A stretch of DNA of 64,000 nucleotides from Streptomyces sp. I6 (GCA_003725745.1 RHDP01000001.1:2695501-2759500), one strand, 5' to 3'; positions 35,864-45,905 are shown, counted from the stretch's first letter. Numbers and translations: made by a program. The notes: generated by a model not told the origin, from the sequence alone.

Positions 35864-36417
35864 CGCGGGTGCATAGATTTTTGTGATCTTGCAGTACCCT
35901 GCCCCCCCAAGGGGCAGACCCGAGCGGTCGGCACCCTGGCGCACACAGCCCGCGGCGCAGGTCGGAGGCCCCACCCGCCACCACATCCCCACCCGTCAGG
36001 ACGACGCGGGCCCGGCTCCTGGTTGCTCCGTATACCCAGAAGCCCAGGAGCATTCCGTCACACGGCCGCCCCCAGCGCTCCCCGCTCCCGGCACCACCCC
36101 CCGCACCGCCCCCACGCCGCCCCCACACCCGGGGCCGCCGTGACACGGGGGAGAGCGGCATGTCATGAGCCCACCAAAACACCCGAACGCACCCGCCATC
36201 CGGCGAACCGCCAGGACGCGGGCAGACCGCGAGGCGACGGCTGCACGAGGCGACGGCTGCACGGGGCGTCGGCTGCACGGGGCGTCGACCACCGCACTGC
36301 GCCGACGCCTCAGCCCGACGACGGCGGCGCCCACCCGCCCCGGCCGTTCAGACGACGGCGGCACCGCGCCCGCCCCGGCCGTTCAGCCGACGGCGGCACC
36401 GCGCCCGCCCCGGCCGT
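35864..36417. other. GC-rich gap with two short tandem repeats
   Basis: No gene. At 36231-36297 a 17-18 bp unit (GGCGACGGCTGCAC type) repeats about four times; at 36318-36425 a 35-bp unit beginning CGACGGCGGCACCGCG repeats about three times and runs into the end of the dioxygenase gene. Confidence 0.6.
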
Positions 36418-37245
36418 TCAGCCGAACTGGAGCGAGCGCTTGGCCAGACCCATCCAGAACCCGTCGATGACGCTCCGCCCCCGCGAGAGATCACCCTCCG
36501 ACGCCCCCAGGGTCACGAACAGCGGCGCGAAGTGCTCCGTCCGCGGATGGGCGAGTCCGCTGGCCGGCGCCTTGCGCTCGAAGTCCAGCAGTGCGTCCAC
36601 GTCCCCGGCGGCCAGCACCCGCCGCCCCCAGTCGTCGAACTCGACCGACCAGCCGGGCACGCCCGCGTGCCGCAGTGCCGCCAGGTTGTGGGTGAAGAAC
36701 CCGCTGCCGACGATCAGCACGCCCTCGTCGCGCAGCGGCGCCAGTCTGCGCCCGATCCCGAGGAGCCGCCGCGGATCGAGGGTCGGCATGGAGACCTGGA
36801 GCACGGGGACGTCGGCGCCGGGGAACATCTCCACAAGCGGGACATAGGCGCCGTGGTCGAGGCCGCGGTCCGGGACGTCCTGCACGGGCCTGCCAGGGGC
36901 GCGCAGCAGCTTGCGCACGGAATCAGCGAGTTCCGGCGCGCCGGGCGCCTCGTACCGCACCCCGTAGTAGTGGCCCGGGAAGCCCCGGAAGTCGTACACG
37001 AGCGGCACGGTCCGCGTCGCGCCGATCGCGAGTGGCGCCTCCTCCCAGTGGGCGGAGATCACGAGAATCGCCGCGGGCCTCGGGAGTGACGCCGACCAGG
37101 CGGCGAGTTCCCCGGGCCAGACCGGGTCGTCGGCCAGGGGCGGTGCGCCATGGGAGAGATAGACGGCGGGCATCCGCCCCGTGGGAATCGCGGCGCCGGT
37201 GGAGCCGGCCCTGTCGTCAGCGTTCACGCGCAACCCCTGTAACAC
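36418..37245 (-). CDS. DODA-type extradiol dioxygenase
   Basis: 275 residues of the LigB/YgiD family: MPAVYLSHGAPPLADD (metal His), ILVISAHWEEAPLAIGA (second His), GLDHGAYVPLVEMFPGADVPVLQVS and SGFFTHNL. Such enzymes open catechol-type rings with iron or zinc. A GTG at 37227 is an alternative start. Divergent from a MarR gene with a shared operator, suggesting induction by a phenolic compound. Confidence 0.88.
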   Translation of the reverse strand: MLQGLRVNADDRAGSTGAAIPTGRMPAVYLSHGAPPLADDPVWPGELAAWSASLPRPAAILVISAHWEEAPLAIGATRTVPLVYDFRGFPGHYYGVRYEAPGAPELADSVRKLLRAPGRPVQDVPDRGLDHGAYVPLVEMFPGADVPVLQVSMPTLDPRRLLGIGRRLAPLRDEGVLIVGSGFFTHNLAALRHAGVPGWSVEFDDWGRRVLAAGDVDALLDFERKAPASGLAHPRTEHFAPLFVTLGASEGDLSRGRSVIDGFWMGLAKRSLQFG

Positions 37246-37254
37246 CCCTTGGAA

Positions 37255-37310
37255 CTTGAAGGTTCAAGCTCCCCACCCGCCAGCCTACGCCAAAGTGATT
37301 CAACATTCAA
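37255..37310. promoter_or_regulatory. MarR-type operator sites in divergent promoter
   Basis: A 14-bp perfect palindrome CTTGAAGGTTCAAG at 37255-37268 and a related TTCAACATTCAA at 37299-37310. TTGAA-N2-TTCAA is a typical MarR site and lies between the two genes it would control. Confidence 0.7.
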
Positions 37311-37332
37311 GGATTGCCTCTACGATGGCTGC

Positions 37333-37839
37333 ATGACGACGGCACCGAACTCCGGCGAACCCCGCTGGCTCACCGCCGAGGAGCAGCGGGTGTGGCGCTC
37401 GTACCTGCATGCCACCACCCTCCTCGAGGACAGCCTCGACCGGCAGCTGCAACGCGAAGCCGGCATGCCGCACGTCTACTACGGACTGCTCGTCCAGCTC
37501 GCCGAGGCCCCATGCCGCCGTCTGCGCATGACCGAACTCGCCAAGGACGCCAAGATCACCCGATCCCGGCTGTCCCACGCGATCGCCCGGCTGGAGAAGA
37601 ACGGGTGGGTGCGCCGCGAGGACTGCCCGAACGACAGACGGGGACAGAACGCCTGTCTGACGGACGAGGGCTTCGAGGTCCTGGGGAAGGCGGCAACCGG
37701 ACATGTCTCGGCCGTACGGCAGGCGCTCTTCGACCGGCTGAGCCCCGAGCAGGTGCGCCAGCTCGGTGAGATCACCCGTATCGTGGCCGAGGGCCTCCAG
37801 CCGGACGGCACCGGCGCCGACCTCCCCTGGCTGCGCTGA
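37333..37839 (+). CDS. MarR-family regulator
   Basis: 168 residues from ATG 37333. Winged helix: MPHVYYGLLVQLAEAPCRRLRMTELAKDAKITRSRLSHAIARLEKNGWVRREDCPNDRRGQNACLTDEGFEVL. The wing (DCPNDRRGQ) is standard. Probably represses itself and the divergent dioxygenase. Confidence 0.92.
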   Translation: MTTAPNSGEPRWLTAEEQRVWRSYLHATTLLEDSLDRQLQREAGMPHVYYGLLVQLAEAPCRRLRMTELAKDAKITRSRLSHAIARLEKNGWVRREDCPNDRRGQNACLTDEGFEVLGKAATGHVSAVRQALFDRLSPEQVRQLGEITRIVAEGLQPDGTGADLPWLR

Positions 37840-38315
37840 CCCCGGGACCCGCCTGCCTGGGTCGCCGCCCGGACTCCCCCGGCCGCGCCGGTCCCGGGCC
37901 TTCCCCGACGGAGGACGACCAGGGCGCTGCCCGGCGGCCGGTGATCGCGGCCCTGCCCGGTGACCGATACCGACGGCCCCCTCCCCGGCGACCGGCGACC
38001 GGCGCCCCGGGCCCTGCCCTGTCGCCGACGACTCCGGACGCCTTCCCGGCCGCGTCCGAGTGCGAGTCTCCCGGCCCCGCAGCCGGCGTACGCGGGTCCA
38101 CACCGGTGCCGCGACGGACACCCGCGGGGACCCGCCGCTCCGCACCGCCCGCTGCTTCCCCCTGCTCCTTCTCCCTGCTCCTCCTCCAGCGCTGCCCGGT
38201 CGCCATCACCACCCGGCCGCCATCACAGCCCGGCCGCCATCACCGCTCGTCGTCGGTCACGGCTCGTCGTCGGTCACGGCTCCCGAGCGTCACCGCTCGC
38301 GCCTCCCGCACGGCG
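37840..38315. other. Convergent gap, repeat-rich
   Basis: No gene. Short local duplications occur, for example GCTCGTCGTCGGTCACG twice near 38246-38281 and CGGCCGCCATCAC twice near 38214-38242. Confidence 0.5.
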
Positions 38316-39902
38316 TCAGTGTGCGACGACCGGAATCCTCGTCTCCTCCTCGGCGGCCGAACCGGACGACGCCGAGGCCGTTGCCCCGGGGCGCCCGGAG
38401 TTGATCAGCGTGAGGGCGATGACCGCCGAGGCCGCCAGGATGCCGACCGCCCACCAGATGGCGCTCGCGTAACCGTGCACCATGCCTTCCAGCCGGAGAA
38501 CCCGGAGCGCCTCGGGCCCCGTCGCCCCGGCCGCATGGGCCGCGAGGTACGAGGTGGTCGCGGAGGCCGCGACGGTGTTGAGCAGGGCCGTGCCGATCGC
38601 GCCGCCGACCTGCTGCGAGGTGTTCACCATCGCGGAGGCGACACCGGCGTCACGCGCCTCGACGCCGTACGTCGACAGCGACATCGCCGGCATGAAGGCG
38701 GTACCCATGCCGAGGCCGAGCAGCAACTGCGCCGGGAGGATGAGTCCCGCGTAGGAGGAGTCGACCTCCAGTTGCGTGAGCAGCAGCATTCCCGCCGCGG
38801 CGACCAGGAAACCGGGACCCATGAGCAGCCTGGGCGGCACCCGGGTCATCAGGCGGGCGCCGATCTGCGTGGAGCCGGTGATCATGCCCGCGATCATCGG
38901 CAGGAACGCGAATCCCGTCCGAACGGGCGAGTAGCCCTTCACGATCTGCAGGTAGTAGGTGAGGAAGAGGAACAGGCCGAACATCGCGATGACGGCGAGC
39001 CCCAGCGAGAGATACACCCCGCCGCGGTTGCGTTCGGTCAGTACACGCAGTGGCAGCAGTGGCGACGGCACCCGGGCCTCGACCATGACGAAAGCGGCCA
39101 GCAGCACGACGGAGGCGACGAACATGCCGAGGGTCGTCACGTCGGTCCAGCCGTGCGACTCGGCGCGGGTGAATCCGTAGACCAGGGCCACCAGGCCGAG
39201 GGTGGACAGGAGGACACCGGGGACGTCGAGCGGCGAGCGGTTGCGCCCCCCGGCCGGCTCGCGGACGACGAGCCAGGCGCCCACGGCGGCGACGACGGCG
39301 AAGGGGATGTTGACGTAGAACGTCCAGCGCCAGTCCAGGTACTCGGTGAGGACGCCGCCGAGGATCAGGCCGACCGCGCCACCACCACCGGCGATCGCAC
39401 CGTAGACGCCGAAGGCCTTGGCCCGCTCCTTGGCGTCGGTGAACATCACGGCGAGCAGCGACAGGGCCGCCGGGGCGAGCAGCGCACCGAAGGCGCCCTG
39501 CAGAGCCCGGGATGCCAGCAGCATCGTCTCTCCGGCCGCGGCGCCGCCGAGCGCGGACGCGGCGGCGAAGCCCACCAGGCCCACGACGAAGGCGCGCTTG
39601 CGCCCCCACTGGTCGGCTATGCGGCCGCCGAAGAGCAGCAGTCCGCCGAATGCCAGGGCGTAGGCGGTGATGACCCACTGCCGGTTGCCGTCGGAGATGC
39701 CCAGATCCTGCTGCGCGGAGGGCAGCGCGATGTTCACGATCGTCGCGTCGAGCACGACCATCAACTGGGCGAGTGCGATGAAGACCAGCGCTCTCCAGCG
39801 GCTGGGATCAGCCCCGGCCGGCCCCGCGGGTCGGTCGGGACCGTCGAGGCCGTCGAGGCCGTCGAGGCCGTCGGAAAGGCGCTTGTTGGCCGTTTTTGAC
39901 AT
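38316..39902 (-). CDS. DHA2-type MFS exporter
   Basis: 528 residues, 14 membrane segments: QLMVVLDATIVNIALPSAQQDLG (motif D1), GRIADQWGRKRAFVVG (motif A), VNTSQQVGGAIGTALLNT (motif C-like). The N-tail has a GLDGLDGLDG run. ATG 39902 is chosen over 39914 by spacing. A TetR gene lies upstream in the same direction and probably represses it. Confidence 0.9.
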   Translation of the reverse strand: MSKTANKRLSDGLDGLDGLDGPDRPAGPAGADPSRWRALVFIALAQLMVVLDATIVNIALPSAQQDLGISDGNRQWVITAYALAFGGLLLFGGRIADQWGRKRAFVVGLVGFAAASALGGAAAGETMLLASRALQGAFGALLAPAALSLLAVMFTDAKERAKAFGVYGAIAGGGGAVGLILGGVLTEYLDWRWTFYVNIPFAVVAAVGAWLVVREPAGGRNRSPLDVPGVLLSTLGLVALVYGFTRAESHGWTDVTTLGMFVASVVLLAAFVMVEARVPSPLLPLRVLTERNRGGVYLSLGLAVIAMFGLFLFLTYYLQIVKGYSPVRTGFAFLPMIAGMITGSTQIGARLMTRVPPRLLMGPGFLVAAAGMLLLTQLEVDSSYAGLILPAQLLLGLGMGTAFMPAMSLSTYGVEARDAGVASAMVNTSQQVGGAIGTALLNTVAASATTSYLAAHAAGATGPEALRVLRLEGMVHGYASAIWWAVGILAASAVIALTLINSGRPGATASASSGSAAEEETRIPVVAH

Positions 39903-40354
39903 GGAGATGGCCACCTAGGTGTGCGAAGGGGATTACGGAGCGAAGGACGGGGATTGTCGATGAGCGGGTGAACCCGAGCGGAGGACGTGGACGAACAGGG
40001 CCTGGGTCGTCCGCGCTTGCGCACGGGCGGACGCGGGGCCCGCCCGAACGCAATCGGAGCGGCGGCCCGGCCGGAGCCCGAACTCCGGCCGGCGGTCCCG
40101 AGCCCGCCTGCGCCCGGGACCGCGCGGCCGGGCGGCCGGGCGGTCCCGGATAGTCCCTGCGGGTTCACCCGGCCGGCCGGCCCTCAGGCCCTGCGGCCAC
40201 CAGGCCACAGGTACTTGGGTCCACAGGGGCCCACGGGGTCCACAGGGTCCACAGGGTCCACAGGGTCCACAGGCCAGTAGACCGTGAGGCCACACAGCCT
40301 CGGAGTCACCCTGCGGGGCGGCCACCGGGCCGCGAGATCGGACGGTCGTTCATG
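39903..40354. other. Gap upstream of MFS gene
   Basis: Presumably carries the MFS promoter. The only clear structure is the 9-bp tandem repeat at 40217-40271; no gene. Confidence 0.5.
40217..40271. repeat. 9-bp tandem repeat GGTCCACAG
   Basis: About five copies in tandem, first two imperfect, within the TetR-MFS gap. Confidence 0.85.
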
Positions 40355-41005
40355 TCACGGTGAGTACCTCAGATCCTCCAAGGTCACGGCCGAACCCGGC
40401 AGTTCGGAGCGCGCCGGCGCTTCGAGGCCGTCGAGAAAGAGCTGCAGATGGCGGTGTGTGAACCGGTCGATGTCCAGGCAGGCGACCCCCGGGAGCGGCC
40501 GGGTGAGCTGGGAGAGCATCATCATCAGATCCCCCATCGCGACATCGGCGCGCAGCCGGCCCGCCTCGTGAGCGCGGTCGACGAGCGCCTTGACGGCCCC
40601 TTCCAGCCGGTCGCGCTGGGCGACCAGGTCGGGGTGGTCCTTGTCGAAGTCGCCGCTGAGCAGTGGGCAGAGGGCCGCGACCCGCTCGTCCGCGGCCGCG
40701 TGGGTGAAGCGGCTGAGCGCGGTGAAGGGATCCGCCTCCTCCGCGCCCGCCTCCTCCGCGCGCTCGGCGGTGCGCCCGAGAACGGACAGCACCACCTCGT
40801 GGACGAGGGACGAGCGGTCCGGGAAGTTCCGGTACAGGGTCGCATTGCCGACGCCGGCCCGCCGGGCGACCTCGTCGAGCGGCGCCTCGGGGCCCGACTC
40901 GACGAACATCTCCCGGGCAGCGGTGACGATGCGCTCGCGGTTACGCAGGGCATCCGCCCGCGGCCGGGCGGCACGGCGCGCCTCGGTGTCGGCAGCGGGG
41001 CTCAC
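40355..41005 (-). CDS. TetR-family regulator
   Basis: 216 residues from GTG 41005. HTH: RERIVTAAREMFVESGPEAPLDEVARRAGVGNATLYRNFPDRSSLVHEVV. C-terminal ligand domain of the SbtR-like kind (LCPLLSGDFDKDHPDLVAQRDRLEGAVKALVDRA). Upstream of a DHA2 exporter in the same orientation, likely its repressor. Confidence 0.9.
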   Translation of the reverse strand: MSPAADTEARRAARPRADALRNRERIVTAAREMFVESGPEAPLDEVARRAGVGNATLYRNFPDRSSLVHEVVLSVLGRTAERAEEAGAEEADPFTALSRFTHAAADERVAALCPLLSGDFDKDHPDLVAQRDRLEGAVKALVDRAHEAGRLRADVAMGDLMMMLSQLTRPLPGVACLDIDRFTHRHLQLFLDGLEAPARSELPGSAVTLEDLRYSP

Positions 41006-41195
41006 GACTCCACGTCCTCTCGATCGGCTGGGTGATCCGGTTCCGGCCGTTGCGGCCGGGTCCCGGCGCCCGCCGAGAACCGGGGACGAGCTCCCCGTTT
41101 CGCGCGGACATGAATGGCAAACGGGGAAACGGTCCCCGGTTATTTCCCCGCATCCGAACGAGTTCATGTGACCTGAATCACATCAAATCTCCGGC

Positions 41196-42578
41196 GTGTC
41201 CCACGATCGGCTCTCCCGGCGCGCGCCCCGCCACACCTCCGACCAGGCTGAACGCACCAGCGCAGCCCGGACCCGGCCGGCTGCCGCCGAGCCGAAGGCG
41301 GACGACCGCATGCAGCAGACCCGCCGACGGATACGCAGACCGGGCGCACTCGGCGCCGTCGCCGCCATCATGCTCGCCGCCCTCACCTCGGCGAGCTCGC
41401 TGCTCCCCGGCAGCTCGAGCACCACGGCGGGCCCCATCGCCACGGCCGAGGAGTCGGCGCTCGAACCGTGCCGCCTCACCTCCACGACCGGTGTGCAGAT
41501 GTCCGAGGGCGTCCCGACCCCTTCAGGGTACGTGCGCTCCACGGGCGAGATCCGCGCCCTGAACCTGATGGTCGACTTCCCGGATGCCGAAGGGGCCGGC
41601 TCCGCGCTGGACCGGTACGCGGAGTTCTTCCCGCAGACCGAGCAGTGGTTCGCCACCAGTTCGTACGGACGGCTCGTCTACCGGCCCGAGACGCCGTTCC
41701 CGGACTGGCTGCGGATGCCGATGGCGTTCAGCGCGTACGGGATCGACCGCGGGTCGCCGTACGAGCCGGGCTACCGCCAGCTGGTACAGGACATCGTGGC
41801 CACCACCGACCACCAGGTGGACTTCAGCGCGTACGACCTGGTCAACGTGCTGGTCACACCCAATGCCGGGCCGTCCGCCCTGGACACCGTGCTGTCGGTG
41901 ACGTTCTCGGGAAACCACGAGGCGCCGTACGCGGACGGCGTGCCACTCGCCAACACCAGCTTCGTCTACAGCCGCCAGGACGACGGCTCCGGGACCTACT
42001 CCGAGACGGGCTACCGGGTGCTCCCGCACGAGAACGGCCATGTCTTCGGCCTGCCCGACCTCTACACGGCGGAGGGCGGCGGCGCGGTCGGCCACTGGGA
42101 CATCATGTCCGAGGACTGGGGGGCGAACAACGATCTCCTGGGCTGGCACAAGTGGAAGCTCGGCTGGCTCGACAACGACCAGATCCAGTGCGCCGCCGCG
42201 ACCGGCAGCAGCGAGTACGAGCTGACCCCGCTGGCCCTCAAGGGCGGCCGCAAACTGGTCGTCGTCCCACTGGACTCCGAGTCCGGTTACGCCGTCGAGG
42301 TACGCACCCAAGCGGGCAACGACGAGGCCGTCTGCAAACCGGGTGTGCTCGTCTACCACGTCAAGACGGACGTGGACACGGGACAGGGGCCCGTCACCGT
42401 CGCCGACAGCGCCAAGAACAGCGGCGGCTGCACCCGCCGGCCCAATGTGCACGCGGAGCTGTCGGACGCCCCGCACCGTCCGGGCGAGACCTTCACCGAC
42501 GAGGAGAACAAGATCCGGATCACGGTGCTCTCGAAGAAGGCGAACGGGGCCTACCGGGTGCGCATCACCCGCTCCTGA
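41196..42578 (+). CDS. Secreted M6-family metalloprotease
   Basis: 460 residues from 41196; ATG 41310 (MQQTRRRIRRPGALGAVAAIMLAALTSASS) is an equally good start and places the signal peptide at the N-terminus. Catalytic zinc motif HENGHVFGLPDLY, followed by GHWDIMSEDWG (Met-turn). N-terminal M6 features: IRALNLMVDFPDAEG, EQWFATSSYGRL. Expected extracellular peptidase related to immune inhibitor A. Confidence 0.9.
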   Translation: MSHDRLSRRAPRHTSDQAERTSAARTRPAAAEPKADDRMQQTRRRIRRPGALGAVAAIMLAALTSASSLLPGSSSTTAGPIATAEESALEPCRLTSTTGVQMSEGVPTPSGYVRSTGEIRALNLMVDFPDAEGAGSALDRYAEFFPQTEQWFATSSYGRLVYRPETPFPDWLRMPMAFSAYGIDRGSPYEPGYRQLVQDIVATTDHQVDFSAYDLVNVLVTPNAGPSALDTVLSVTFSGNHEAPYADGVPLANTSFVYSRQDDGSGTYSETGYRVLPHENGHVFGLPDLYTAEGGGAVGHWDIMSEDWGANNDLLGWHKWKLGWLDNDQIQCAAATGSSEYELTPLALKGGRKLVVVPLDSESGYAVEVRTQAGNDEAVCKPGVLVYHVKTDVDTGQGPVTVADSAKNSGGCTRRPNVHAELSDAPHRPGETFTDEENKIRITVLSKKANGAYRVRITRS

Positions 42579-42995
42579 CCCCGCGACCGGCACCACCCGC
42601 CTCCGCCGCCTCCGCCAGTCTCAGTCCTCCTCCATCCTCCTCCAGCCCCTCCCAGCCCGGCAGCTCGCCGCCCCCGACCCCCGTCCGGGCTGTGGGCGAC
42701 CCGACGGAGCAGTGCCTCCGCGCGAGCGGAGCGGGACGCGCCGATACGAGGCCTGGCCGAGGCCGGCCTATGAAGCGGGTGCCATAGGTGACCGCGAGTG
42801 CGAGGCGACCCGCACCCCGGTAGGAGAACAGCCCGAACGAACCGGCCACTCGCCGCTCCCGCCGCGCCCACCGCACCGACCCCACTCCCCCCGACGAGCC
42901 CGCACCTCCCCTGATCAGGCGAAATACGAACCTTGCCGGGCGGCGGCCGGGATCCGCTAGGCTAGACGCCGGATCTCGCGGAGATCCACACCTTT
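42579..42995. other. Gap before tRNA-Arg
   Basis: Pyrimidine-rich at first, then GC-rich; no gene. The tRNA promoter is presumably in the last 60 bases; GCTAGGCTAGACGCC at 42956-42970 is a possible -10 region. Confidence 0.4.
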
Positions 42996-43068
42996 GCCTT
43001 CGTAGCTCAGGGGATAGAGCACCGCTCTCCTAAAGCGGGTGTCGCAGGTTCGAATCCTGCCGGGGGCA
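42996..43068 (+). tRNA. tRNA-Arg (anticodon CCT), integration target
   Basis: 73 nt: acceptor GCCTTCG/CGGGGGC, D-arm GCTCAGGGGATAGAGC, anticodon stem CCGCT/AGCGG around CTCCTAA, T-arm GCAGGTTCGAATCCTGC, discriminator A. Its 3' half is the core of the 46-bp att repeat, and the intact copy is kept at the left end of the element. Confidence 0.95.
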
Positions 43069-43070
43069 CA
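43025..43070 (+). repeat. attL, 46-bp direct repeat
   Basis: Covers tRNA-Arg from the anticodon loop to two bases past the discriminator. Identical to 55874-55919; the bases on either side differ. Confidence 0.95.
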
Positions 43071-43074
43071 GCCA

Positions 43075-43117
43075 GAAGGGCCAGCTCAGGAGGGTTTTCC
43101 TCCCTGGCTGGCCCTTC
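43075..43117. terminator. Hairpin beside attL
   Basis: GAAGGGCCAG pairs with CTGGCCCTTC, with an inner GGAGG/CCTCC around GTTTT. It spans the int stop codon and would end transcription from tRNA and int. A related hairpin stands beside attR (55924-55967). Confidence 0.7.
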
Positions 43118-44306
43118 GTCGTGTTCGAGGTCGTGCCACACCCGTGCCACTAGAGTCCACTCGGAGTCCACATCCCCTAGCCGGAGGCCCCTCCCCGCCG
43201 TCGCGGATCATGGCCCCGAGCCGGTCGGCGATGGCCCGGTCTCGGTCGCTGGTCATGTGCTGGTAGATCAGCGCGGCCCGGGAGCTGCTGTGCCCCATGC
43301 GCGTCATCAGCTCCCGCGTGCTGGCGCCGGCCGTCGAGGCCAGCGTGTTGCCCGTGTGCCGCAGATCGTGAAAGTGCAGCTCGGCCGTGACGCCCGCGGC
43401 CTTCCGGGCCTTGACCCAGTCGTCGCGGAAGTTGCTCCGCCGCAGTTGCCCGCCCTGCTGCCCGACGAAGACGTGCCCGTCGCGGCCGGGAGTGGCGAAG
43501 TGCTCCAGGTGGTGCGTGACCGTGTCGAGCAGTTCGGCCGGGAAGGACACGGAGCGCACCCCGGCCGCGGATTTCGGCGCCTTGTCGAAGAGCCGGCCGT
43601 CCTGCAGTTCGGCCTGAGCGCGGCGCACGGTGACGGTTAGCCCCTCCAAGTCGACGTCCCGGCGCCGCAGGGCCGCCAGCTCCCCGAACCGCAGGGTGGT
43701 GAAGGCCGCCAACAGCACGAGCAGCCGGTAGCGCGGCGCGATGGAGTCGGCAACGGCGAAGACCTCCGCCACCGTGAGGACCGGCCGCTCGGGCACGTCG
43801 TAGCGGTCCGCGCCCTTGATGCGGCACGGGTTGCGCCGGATCAGTTCATCGTCCACGGCCGTGTTCATCAGGGCCCGCAGCAACTGGTACGCCTTGACCA
43901 CCGTCGGCTCCCCGACGCCGGCCGCGAGGAGCTTGCCGCGCCAGCTTCGCACTCGGGCCGTCGTCACATCGGCCACGCTTCCGGCCCCGAAGGTGGGCAG
44001 GATGTGCAGCCGCATCACCGACTCGTTCCGCTCGCGGGTGCGGTCGGCGAGCTTCCGGTCCCGCAGCCACGCGGTGGCGTACTCGGCAAGATTCAACGCC
44101 CCGGAGTCCGGGTCCGACCACTGCCCGCGCGCAATGTCCGACTCGATGTGAGTCAGGGCAACTTGGGCATCGGTCTTGGTCGCGTACGTCTTCTCCGCCG
44201 GGCGCAGTTGCCCCGTCTCCGGGTCTCGGTAGCGGATCTGCCAGCGACCGGACGGAAGCTGTCGGACCGAGCCGAAGTCCCGGCGCCTCCCCTTCTTGTT
44301 CGCCAT
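43086..44306 (-). CDS. int: Tyrosine site-specific integrase
   Basis: 406 residues. N-terminal arm-binding AP2-like region (FGSVRQLPSGRWQIRYRDPETGQLRPAEKTYATKTDAQVALT), SAM-like domain, then the catalytic domain with Arg in FTTLRFGELAALRRRDVDL, HDLRHTGNTLASTAGAS and MGHSSSRAALIYQHMT (Tyr nucleophile). Complete. Start overlaps the xis stop (TGATG). The C-terminal tail crosses the hairpin next to attL. Confidence 0.95.
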   Translation of the reverse strand: MANKKGRRRDFGSVRQLPSGRWQIRYRDPETGQLRPAEKTYATKTDAQVALTHIESDIARGQWSDPDSGALNLAEYATAWLRDRKLADRTRERNESVMRLHILPTFGAGSVADVTTARVRSWRGKLLAAGVGEPTVVKAYQLLRALMNTAVDDELIRRNPCRIKGADRYDVPERPVLTVAEVFAVADSIAPRYRLLVLLAAFTTLRFGELAALRRRDVDLEGLTVTVRRAQAELQDGRLFDKAPKSAAGVRSVSFPAELLDTVTHHLEHFATPGRDGHVFVGQQGGQLRRSNFRDDWVKARKAAGVTAELHFHDLRHTGNTLASTAGASTRELMTRMGHSSSRAALIYQHMTSDRDRAIADRLGAMIRDGGEGPPARGCGLRVDSSGTGVARPRTRRRASQGGKPS

Positions 44307-44518
44307 CAGGTAGCCCTCCGCAGGGAGCTACGGTGGTCGCCGATCGGCTGCACCGTGTTGGCGTCGACGAAAGCGTTCAGTACGCTCTCCGGGATGCGGA
44401 CGTGCCGGCCGACCTTGACGAACACGATGCGTCGCTCGGCGATCAGGCGGCGCGGGAAGCGTTCCGTGGTGCCGAGGAGTTCGGCCACCTGCGCCACGGT
44501 CAGGTAGCGGTCAGCCAT
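44306..44518 (-). CDS. xis: Excisionase (MerR-like HTH)
   Basis: 70 residues: MADRYLTVAQVAELLGTTERFPRRLIAERRIVFVKVGRHVRIPESVLNAFVDA, the winged HTH_17 fold used by AICE excisionases. ATG 44518 overlaps the rep end by eight bases; its stop shares a base with the int start, so rep-xis-int form one unit. Confidence 0.92.
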   Translation of the reverse strand: MADRYLTVAQVAELLGTTERFPRRLIAERRIVFVKVGRHVRIPESVLNAFVDANTVQPIGDHRSSLRRAT

Positions 44519-45856
44519 GGGTGGGTTCTCCTTCCGGTGAAGTAGCGGAGTTGCGAGAGGTGGCAAGCCAGGCTTCTGCGGCGGTCAGTCCGGTGCCGGC
44601 GAAGCGCCAGTGCGAGAGGACGAGCACGGTGTCCGGGTCGGGCAGCGGGTGGCCGGTCTCGGACGCGCGTTCGCGGGCGAGTGCTTCGTTGTGGTCCGCG
44701 CGTTCCTGGCGGAGGGCGCCGAGGGTGACGGAGTAGGCGCGGGACTTGGTGGAGAAGTGGCCGCGGAAGCCGAGCATGTGGGCCCACTTGCGCAGGCGCA
44801 GGTCCTCGAGTTCGGGCAGGGCGCCGAGGTGCCAGCAGGTGAGGACCATGCGGCGGGCGTGGTCGGTGACACCGGAGCCGATCAGGTCGGTGATCGGGTT
44901 GCGGATGGGGCGGTCGAGGGTGCCCGCGGTTTCGGCGCCCTTGGTGGCGTACTTGGCGATGTAGGCGGCTACGGCGCGGCTGGACAGCTCCGAGGTGCCG
45001 GCGAAGTCGGCGGAGCGGATGGGACGGATGTCGAGCTGTTTGCCGAAGCGGAAGGCGTGCGCGCGGCCGTCGAGGACGGGGCCGGGTGCTTCGGCGAGGC
45101 GGGCCGCCGAACGGATCGCGTCGGTGAGGAGTTCGGTCGTTGCCCAGTCCGGCGGGGCGTCCTCGGGCCGTCCGGGCCGTCGAGGCGGATGACGGCGTGG
45201 AAGTGGACGGCGCCGCGCCGCTGGTACTCGGCGACCTTGGCGTACGAGACCGTGAGGCAGTGGCGTAGCGCCGAGCGGCTGAGGCCCGCGCGGGAGGCGA
45301 GGTGCTGGCGCAGGTAGGTGGTGAAGCGGCCCCACAGGGCTCCGGCGTGTGCGTTCCACAGGACGGCAGCGCGGTAGTCGTAGCGGTCCGGGTCCAGGGG
45401 CGTGCCGAGGGCGGGGTCGTCGTCGGGGTGGAGGCGTCCGCAGCGGCACCGGCCGCCGCCGGGGCGGTTGTGGACGGGGCCGAAGGACGGGGCGGTGAAG
45501 GTGGCGAAGACGCGCGGGTGCCCGGTGACGGACGGGTCGATGCCCTTGCCGCCGCTCAGTCCGGCGGTGACCAGGTGGAAGGTGTCCTTGCGGTAGATCT
45601 CGGCGCAGGAGGCGCACCGGGTGGCGCGGCGGTTGTTGCAGCGGATGAGGAGTTGTCCGGCCGGGAGGTCGCGGTCGGCGATCTCGCGGACGATCTCCCC
45701 GGTGGCGGCGTGGACGTCGAGCCGGTGGCCCTCCATCCGGACGGGCCGCTCGCAGCCGCCGAGGCGCTGGATCTGGTGGGCGTAGGCGCTGAGGTCGCCG
45801 TGCCGGGCGAGTGCTGCCAGCCGGCGGATGGCTGCGGTCGGCGCCGCAGGACTCAT
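44511..45856 (-). pseudogene. RepSA-like replication initiator, one frameshift
   Basis: ATG 45856. First part: NNRRATRCASCAEIYRKDTFHL (zinc-like Cys), GHPRVFATFTAPSFGPVH, RGAVHFHAVIRLDGP, matching the HUH-like RepSA/Rep family (HFHAVIRLD). The frame breaks at 45165-45167; adding one C on the coding strand continues with EDAPPDWATTELLTDAIRSAA...AYIAKYATKGAETAG (Tyr-containing motif) to the stop at 44511. Full length would be about 448 residues, as expected. It would start rolling-circle replication at an origin in or near the gene. Confidence 0.82.
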
Positions 45857-45905
45857 GTGCGTGTTCCTCCTTGCAAGGGGCGGGTGTGAGGTGCGACGGC
45901 CCGGA

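Noticed and set aside
40217-40271. Possible CRISPR-like array
   Set aside because: Nine-base head-to-tail units without spacers; a simple tandem repeat. No CRISPR or cas gene was seen in the window.
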